DNA of 64,000 nucleotides. Source: Corallium rubrum. Its lineage: Eukaryota; Cnidaria; Anthozoa; Scleralcyonacea; Coralliidae. The stretch lies in NCBI GenBank assembly GCA_964035015.1, contig OZ035998.1:19508827-19572826 (forward strand), given 5' to 3'. The notes below the pieces were generated by a model that was not told the DNA's origin, searched no databases, and worked only from the letters and a program-made list of their open reading frames with translations. This document shows positions 53,901 through 62,900 of this stretch, in pieces. The translations under genes were made by a program, and so were the position numbers. How positions within the stretch are numbered: the first letter of the stretch is position 1; each line of letters opens with the position of its first letter.

Positions 53901-56900
53901 TGACTGATTGCTTCGTTTTACCAAAAATACAATAGGGCCATTTAAACGGAAGAAAATAAGTCGCGACTTAATTAAGACGCGTCCTATTTAAGCCTGGTTT
54001 TCATATGTCGCCGATCGTCGGCGATTTGTGATTTAGATGCATGTTAAGTAAAAGAATAAAAGCACTGCTTTTCTGCATTGTTCTTTATTACTTAACATGC
54101 TGCTGCATTTCCCGTTTTAACATACATCTAAATCACAAATCGCCGACGATCGGCGACATATGAAAACCAGGCTTTAAGTCGCGAACACACTCGTTTTGGC
54201 CCGTATAAATAGTCAATTTGTTCGGAACCAAAGTAAGCCGCGACTAAAAGCGGCATTGTATTAAATAATGTACACTTAACCCTATCCAGACTGGGCTTTT
54301 TTTTGTCTTCTGGGACTGGGGGGGGGGGGGGGGGCGGAAAGTGCCCGCGGTCAATATCTCCTGGACCATTTGGTGTATTCCGACGAAACTTTTACAGGTG
54401 GATGATATGTTTTGTTCAAGTATGTGTTACACTTATGTTTTCATGGCAACAAATTATGGCGTCATTATGACGTCATTAATTGCAAAAACCCAGGATTTGT
54501 AGAATTTCAAAAAAATTTTTTCTTATTGTTTTGTTAACATAAAAAGGTAGTATATCAAAAAGATAGTTTCTCTTTATGAAAAAGTGCTTACTTTTATTGT
54601 AACTATTATAAAAGCAAACATAATAAAAATTGTCGTTGAAATTTAGTGTTGGTATATTTTTTCACCAAATTTAAAAACCACATAAAGCCCAGACATATTT
54701 AGGAAAAGTCATAAAATTTCAGAACCATACTTGTACTGGTTTAGGAGATATTAACTTTTAAATTCAGCGCGGGCACTCCCCCCCCCCCCCCCCCCCAGTC
54801 TGGATAGAGTTAATGTCTGCTCCCGAGGGAAACATCGAGACTCGAGGGATCAGTCATTAAGTGGTTTGTTATATATCTTGAGTTTCACTGATAATTTTGA
54901 CTTTTGTCAAGGAAAAGTACACAAAAGACAAACCGAAAGACTTACCAAAACATTTCGCCTGGCTTCGTGATTTCACTTCAACTAAACAAATATGAGTCTC
55001 AGAACAAAAGAACAGCAATACATTTCTCCAGTTAATCTTCACACATGCTTTAAAGACCTATAAATGGTTTTTTTCGTATCAAACAAGCTTTTGTTTATAG
55101 GATACCGTGAGGAGTTCAAAGTTCTAGCGGGCAACATTAGAGAACTTACTGCCCAGCAGGCAATAAGTTCTCAGTTGTTGCCCGCTCGGTCTACATTGAA
55201 ATTTAGATAAGGTCATGTGACCACAAACCAACCAATGACAGTCATCGTTTTATCCAGCAAAACTCTAGCTATATAACAATAAAGTTTATGTAACATGCAT
55301 GCACCTTACTCGCCATTTGATTGGCAGATTATTGATCATGTGGTATTGAATGGAATTTCTATTGCACTGCCTACGTCATTGACTGTGCATTTTTGTCCCA
55401 TTCACTACATGTGCAAAAAATTGTTTATCGCACGACTCGGTCTGTACTAAATCCGACTAGCCAATTAGCTAAACCTTACTGGAACTGTACAAATTATTAA
55501 TTCTAAAACGTATATAAAACAAATAATGAATGTTTTTATTCGTGAACACTTCGTCTTTCACCTCATGAAGATATAATGTCACCATGGGACGAATGAAAAC
55601 ATTCATTATTTGTATATATACCACATTTGAATGGTTAGCACATACCCTTGAGAGCCACATCCTCCTTTTTCATGCATCGTCTTAACAGCCTCCACATATT
55701 CAGCTGGGATATCTTCAAGTTTAGCATACGGAGGATCTAAGAAAAAAGAAGAACTCAACGTCACTTTATAACTCGGGATATTAAATGAGTCAGTTATTTG
55801 GATAGGTTATGAACCAAATGACCTAATTTTCTCTCATTGTTTGTTTGTTTGTTTGTTTGTTTGTTTGTTTGTTTGTTTGTTTGTTTGTTTGTTTGTTTGT
55901 TTGTTTGTTTGTTTGTTTGTTTGTTTGTTTGTTTGTTTGTTTGTTTGTTTGTTTGTTTGTTTGTTTGTTTGTTTGTTTGTTTGTTTGTTTGTTTGTTTGT
56001 TTGTTTGTTTGTTTGTTTGTTTGTTTGTTTGTTTGTTTGTTTGTATGTAATATTTATTTAAAAGCGACACTCGATAAAAGTAGAATCCTATCATTCTTAG
56101 GCCTGCGCTAAACGTCGTACAATAGACGAATTTAATTCGAATTAACTTCGTCGGTAATGCGACGTCGAGTTACACGTCGAATTTCAGTCGAATTTAATTC
56201 TTTCTACTTGGACTCGTGGAACCTGAAAAAGGACTTCTGGAAAACATGACACCGAATTATCACAGACAGAAGAGAGACGTTTAATTCGACGTGACGATAA
56301 TTCGTCGCACTATCCGTCTGACTCAGACGAATTTAATTGCCGAGACGAATTTAATTCGTGTGTCGAATGTAATAGGTCGCAGTATGGTCGCAGTGTCGCC
56401 GAATAAAATACACCTTTTCGATAATTACGTCACGCTTCATGAAAACGAGGCTCCCAGGCCAAAGTTTCACAATTTTGATTATCATAGTAATCCCGCCATA
56501 TTTGTTTATGGAAGAAGGTGGCTAATAACGTCCAAACTATATATGGTAGAAATACATCGTGTATGTATGTTGTTAGGCATTTCATAAGCTTTCATTTGAT
56601 GCATATTTTAAGTTTCTATGTTGTGTGTAACTTTTTAAAATGTCCGAAATGTTCGCACCATATATTGCTCGTCAAGTAATAATATGGACTTCTCACAACT
56701 GTTGTAGAATTTCGGATATTGTTTTTTAAAATACATAACGCACAACTTTGAAAGATATATCAAACGGAAGATACTGTAAAATGCTATCTGTGGTAGAACT
56801 TTCAAGTTTCTAGCTTAAGAGAAAGTATTTTAAAAATGGAAAAACGTACTATTATCTTGGGCTGATGGATGAATTGTTAAGTTTGTTTTGTTTGAACTCA

Positions 56901-59900
56901 GACCAAGATAAGGGACCGTTCAGTATTTATGCCCAGGGTTGGTACCGAAGAGAAATGGGTTGGGTAACCCAGTTTTTTGACTAACTCACGGGTTGGGTAA
57001 AATAAGATTTGTCTTCCACGATATGTATGAAAGTGATGAGGAAAATGATGAGCAATTGAATCAAGTGAAGGACGGCTCACAAGGTCTGGGCGAGTGCTGG
57101 ATCATGGCATTTGCAGACTAGAATAAATTTAAGGTATATCAGGTATACGCCACCAATATTTTTTTGTATGTTAACTTTTTTCTTTGTTCTTCTAACTATT
57201 GTCAAAACGGAAGTTTAAGTAAATAAAAATAAATTTATCTAATAAACAGTATGAACACAATTCACCGACACGTACTGTAGTATTTGCAGTATGCATGTGT
57301 ACTTAATTTTAGTATGTATTTTGTTTTGGGCAGATATTTTATAAAAGGTAGGGAATGTAATATTTAAGTGGGTTGGGTAAAAAATATCTTAAACCATTTT
57401 GAGGTTGGGTAACTAACTAAAAAAATTACCCTGCTTCTAGTTTCTCTTCGGTACCAACCCTGGGCATAAATAATGAACGGTCCCTAATAGTACGTTTTCC
57501 CATTTTTAAAATACTTTCTCTTAAGCTAGAAACTTGAAAGTTCTACCGCAAATAGCATTTTACATATCTTCTGTTTGATATATCTTTCAAAGTTGTGCGT
57601 TATGTATTTCAAAAACGATATCCAAAATTCTACAACAGTTGTGAGAAGTCCATTATTATTACTTGACGAGCAATATATGGTGCGAACGTTTTGGACATTT
57701 TAAAAAGTTACACACAACATAGAAACTTAAAATATACATCAAATGAAAGCTTATGAAATGCCTAACAACATACGTACACGATGTATTTCTACCGTATATA
57801 GTTTGGACGTTATTAGCCATCTTCTTCCATAAACAAATATGGCAGATTACTATGAATCAAAATTGTTGAAACTTTGGCCTGGAGCCTCGTCTTCATGAAG
57901 CGTGACGTAATTATCGAAAAGGTCTATTCACACAATAACAATTAAATTCGCCTATTGTGCGACGTTTAGCGCAGGCCTCAGTTTGTCAGTGACACGACAA
58001 CGAAAATCATAGCTAATCAACTTTAGTATCAACAACATAAGAATTTTTCTTCAGATTCCGATGTTGAAGATCTATACAATCATTTTGGAAAGCTTGGGAC
58101 ATTTGCGTCATTTCTCGGTTTTCCAACTCCCCCGACCCCCTGTTCAATGTTGTATACCATGTTTACGTTGAATATTACCGGAATTGTTAACTTGTTTCAT
58201 TAGACAACATTGTAAAGGGAAGGGGAGGGAGGGATTGTGTGCATATCACAAGATAGACGATGTTAAGATGGCTCAACACATTTTCTTGAAAAATGGAAAA
58301 TACAAGTTTGAGAGTCCAAAACACGTACATAAACAATTCGGGAAAAGAATAAAACTAACTGTTATGCATAGTTAAACAGTCTGACAATCAAAAACTGTTA
58401 TCAAATACATACCAACAGTTGTTGCTATGGCAACAATGACGTTTCAAAATGGCTGCCAATTACCCTTCAAACTAATTTAATTCGAAAAAACTTCGGTGAC
58501 CCCCAATTTTTTCTTCATTAAAACTTTTCTTGAAGTATGAGTAATCAATAAGCAAATTTATATGTGCTAATATATAAATTAAAGTTAATGAGACAACGTT
58601 CACTATAAGCTGTGCCAAAACCCTGAACAGGAAGGTTGGCCAAGGTGTTACTCCCACCTATCAACAACCGATATATATGCCAGATAGTTCTAAAGGTCGT
58701 TTTCTTCCAGCTTGCCAGTGCACGTGAAAAACAAGTGATACGACACTTGCTAACCAATTAGAACATTACTTCTCTCTTCGGCGGGAAAACTAACCAATTA
58801 CAATTCGCGCAAGAGTCACATATAAGCTCAAAACGCGCCAAAATTAATCACTTTATCCAAGAGCTCTACATTGAAAGCTACTTGTAAGCTCTACACAGGA
58901 ATTTTTTCCCACCCACCCACCGCTTCAAAGTTGCACTTACACAAATATTTTCGAAACGAAAGATATTGGTATATACGTGGAAAGTAATCTGCCAATATCA
59001 TTTGACAGCAGATCTTTAGCCTAGTTTCCTTTATGTTGTGTTAAACAATGGACACCGGGAAGCATGTGGTAATGTTTCTCCACGAACGAACAGATAGTTT
59101 GAAGAACTTGCAACTATTTTTGTATGTAATATATTCTTGATGGTTTTATGTTCCTGCTGTAAAAAATAAAGTTCTGGTTTGGGGATGATGTGCTCCCAAT
59201 GGTCACCTTCAAGCCCATAGACTCGGGTTATTTTATGTAAATATAATGATCAGTCGAATCGTAAGAACTGTCCAAGGGGATTATGACCCCTTGGTTCAGG
59301 TCGATGTCTTAGGGGGTCGCTACCCCTTTGGCAGGATATGTCCTACTCGGGGATTATTACCCCTAGGGCATTAGCAGAGTCCTAATGGGGATTATATACC
59401 CCAGGACAACAATCTAAGGCCATGTAATAATGAGTCGTTGGGATGATGTTTGACCACAATTTTAGACAATCGGAGTACTTCACCCCAAACCCCTTCTCCC
59501 ACAAAACTTTGTGTGTGTGCCATTAGTATTTGCTTGATTGTTCGGCCTTTCCTTTTAAAGAACCGCTTGAATCATTAAGGCCGATTTTAAAAAAATTCTG
59601 TAGAAGGAATAATTTTTTTTCCGGGAAAATCATGTTTGTTAATTTTTAAAAAATTCCGTTCTACAGAATTTTTTAAAATCGGCCTATTGATTACTTATAC
59701 TTCCAGGAAAGTTTTAATGAAAAAAAATAAATTGGGGGTCACCAAAGTTTTTCTGGAATTCAATTAGTTTGAAGGGTAATTGGCAGCCATTTTGAAATGT
59801 CATTGTTGCCATAGCAACAACTGTTGCAATTTATTTGGTAACAGTTTTTTATTGTCCGACTGTTTAACTATGCATAACATTTAGTTTTATTCTTTTTCCG

Positions 59901-62900
59901 AATTGTTTAATCACGTGTTTTGGACTCTCAAACTTGTATTTTCCATTTTTCAAGAAACTGTGTGGAGCCACCTTAAAGTAGCGTGCTGCGTAGGCAGTGT
60001 TGAAACAACAATCGAAATATAGTAAGGTTAGATATACTGCCGAAACAGAGAACGTAGGAGTCTAACGTTTCGAGCGAAGGCCCTTCGTCAGAGAGAAGGG
60101 CCTTCGCTCGAAACGTTAGACTCCTACGTTCTCTGTTTCGGCAGTATATCTAACTTTACTATATTTCGATTGTTGTTAAACGAGTATATTTAGAAAAGCT
60201 CAAGTATCCCAACTACTTTTGAAATTGATTGTAGACGAGAAAGACTGTCTATCTCCTGTACTACAGTTCAAGAAAAAGGTATAATTGTAGTTAAGAATTG
60301 TTTTTTCTTTCTGGAATTTTCTGGAAATCCCACATAATTCGGGGTGACGCGTTCACATTAAACTAGGGTTATATAGGTTAACTCGGTATAGTTTTGCCGT
60401 TTATAGAGTGAAACCGGCCTAACTTTGACCCTAGCGCCGAGTTATACATATACCTTTCGAGATCATTACCAGAAATTTGGGACAAGATGGTGGCGCGCGT
60501 GCGTATTAAGGACCATAATAATGGAGATTCGCAGGAGTAAATAATAAGGAGAGCACATAGTAATTCAAATTTTGCTTAAACGGTGACATATTTCTTCTTT
60601 GCCCGACTCCATTTGACTTCAGCATGGACTAAGGAACAGTTATAACTAAAAAACATCTGCTTACTTCGACGACAAAGTACTTCCCTAGCTCGTCTTATTT
60701 TTGCACTGAAAGCGCCACCATCCATAGTGTTAGCCATAGTAAACAGGTTCCAGAAATTGGCCAAAATGATCGACAACGTTACGGGCGATGCGAAGTGCCC
60801 GACACGCGTTGCATTCGGCATGAGTCAGTCTACTTCGAGAGCACATAAAGGTCCTCATTTGTCTCTAGCATAGTACTTCCAAAAGCGTTCGAACTTGCTT
60901 GATTTCACAGTCCTTTACATGCACGATTTAGGCGAATTCTAAAGAACTCAATGACCTGAATAATGAGAAACACTAGAATACAGTAGAATGACACTCATTA
61001 GAAATTCTAGAATACATAATTATATTATTAGCCGCTGACCGAGAGCAGCGCACAAATGACCCAAATTTCTGGTAATGTATTAAACTCAGTCGCGTGTGAA
61101 CAGGCTCAAACTAGCCTCAACTTACCTGAGATAAAGAACGTATCATGAGCGTCCCTAGCTGGATGTTGCTGAGGCTGAAACAACGAATCAAAATTCCAGA
61201 ACGAGCTTTCGATAAAATTGTTCGTTGGCATCTCCGTGAAGCTGCAAAAAGACAAAATTCGACAATTTTCTTACTTGAAGTAATACTTCGAGTCAACTTG
61301 TGACTCGATCCCGAATTGACCCGACTCGAGCCAGGACTTTTTCATCCCGGGTTTATGAATGTTTCCAAGCGGGACAATTGGACGTTTAATCACAACACAG
61401 CTAGAAAATTGTAAAAAAGTAAAAACCGCTGAATAACAGAAAATTAAAAATAGATATAATTTGACGTACTACGAAGAGCTGCTGTCCTCCTACTAGGTAG
61501 GTCTACTAGCCGTTATCACTCATTTGACTAAACAGCTTAAAAATAAGAATAATTGGAAACGGCATCCGGTCCCGGTTAGGCGGGACAGAGAATTTATATG
61601 GCGAAAATTTATTTATTTATTTACTTATTTATATAAGCTTCGCCAGTACAAAATTATAGACAAGACTTAAACTAAAATACACAATTACACTAAAACAAAC
61701 ATAAACATAGACAATGGCAGGGAATACCCACAGAGGCAAAACCTCCAATAACGGGAACCCAGAACAGTAATAAAGGAAAATTAAGAACCCAATAGATAAT
61801 CAAGTCAGATTAACATAATTAGTAGCAACACGGTTTAGAGGCGACCGTGTTAACCAGACGGCACGAATGACATTTAATACAAACAGTTTTAAAGGTTCTT
61901 GGGTCAGAGATATCAAAAATTGTCTTAGTCAGATCAAAATAAAAGTTATATAAGTCTTTTCTGAAGACAGCGACAGATCTGGAGATATCTTTCAAGAAAG
62001 CGGGAAGGATGTTCCACGTCCTAGTCACACGGCAAAAGTAACTGGATTGAAATGTTACAGTATTTGTCTTAGGAACTGACAGATTTAATCCATTATCAGC
62101 ACTACAAGATCTTGTAAATCGAGATGGTTTATGGATAGAGATAAGGTTACAAGCTATAAGGTTACTAAGCGCTAAGGTTACTCTCAAGCCAGAATCCTGG
62201 TTTGCTCAACTGGGATCCCTTTTAGACATGACGCGACAAAAAGTCCCGGATTCCATATAAACGAAATGAAATAAATAACGGGAAAATATAGTAACGATTA
62301 CCACCCGCTTAACGTCCCGCCCCGCCTTCCATGTAAACAGCCAATAATTGGTTAGTTTCAGAAATTGCAGCTTGATGTTAGTAATAATTGTCAGTTGTTT
62401 GCTGTACAAGCCGTGTTAGTTAGTAATACTCAGAAAAACTCTGAGCTCTAAGCGGGACTCGAACCCACAACCTTCTGAATGCTAGCCAGACGCTCTAGAG
62501 TCTCTCGAGTCCCGCTAGAGCTCAGAGTTTTTCTGAGTATTACTAACTAACACAGCTTGTATAGCAAACAACTGACAATTATTAGCCAATAATTGGTTGT
62601 CTGGTTACAATTCTTACCCCATCTCTAAAAAAATCTGTCTAAATTGAGCTCTGACTTTCATCAATGGATGCATATGTCCACCAGTCGGTAGGATTCCTTG
62701 CGCATCAAAGTTATACTCCTTGAATTTCGCTGTCTTCCATTCATTGCTGAAACAAATAATGAGAAGAAATGTGAGCAGTGGTGTAGCTAAACGATGACAA
62801 GATACTGAGCTCTATATACCATGTGCATGCAGTGGAAGACAAACCCTTCACAGAAAACCCTGTTGTAGCTTCCCCCAAAACAGTGACTTTTCAATCCTAT

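Noticed and set aside
56291-56587. 98-residue plus-strand frame
   Set aside because: Lies in a fold-back arm with an inverted copy; no family resemblance.
60576-60821. 81-residue minus frame in a FARSA intron
   Set aside because: No recognisable motif, no splice partners that fit FARSA; kept only as unidentified intron sequence.
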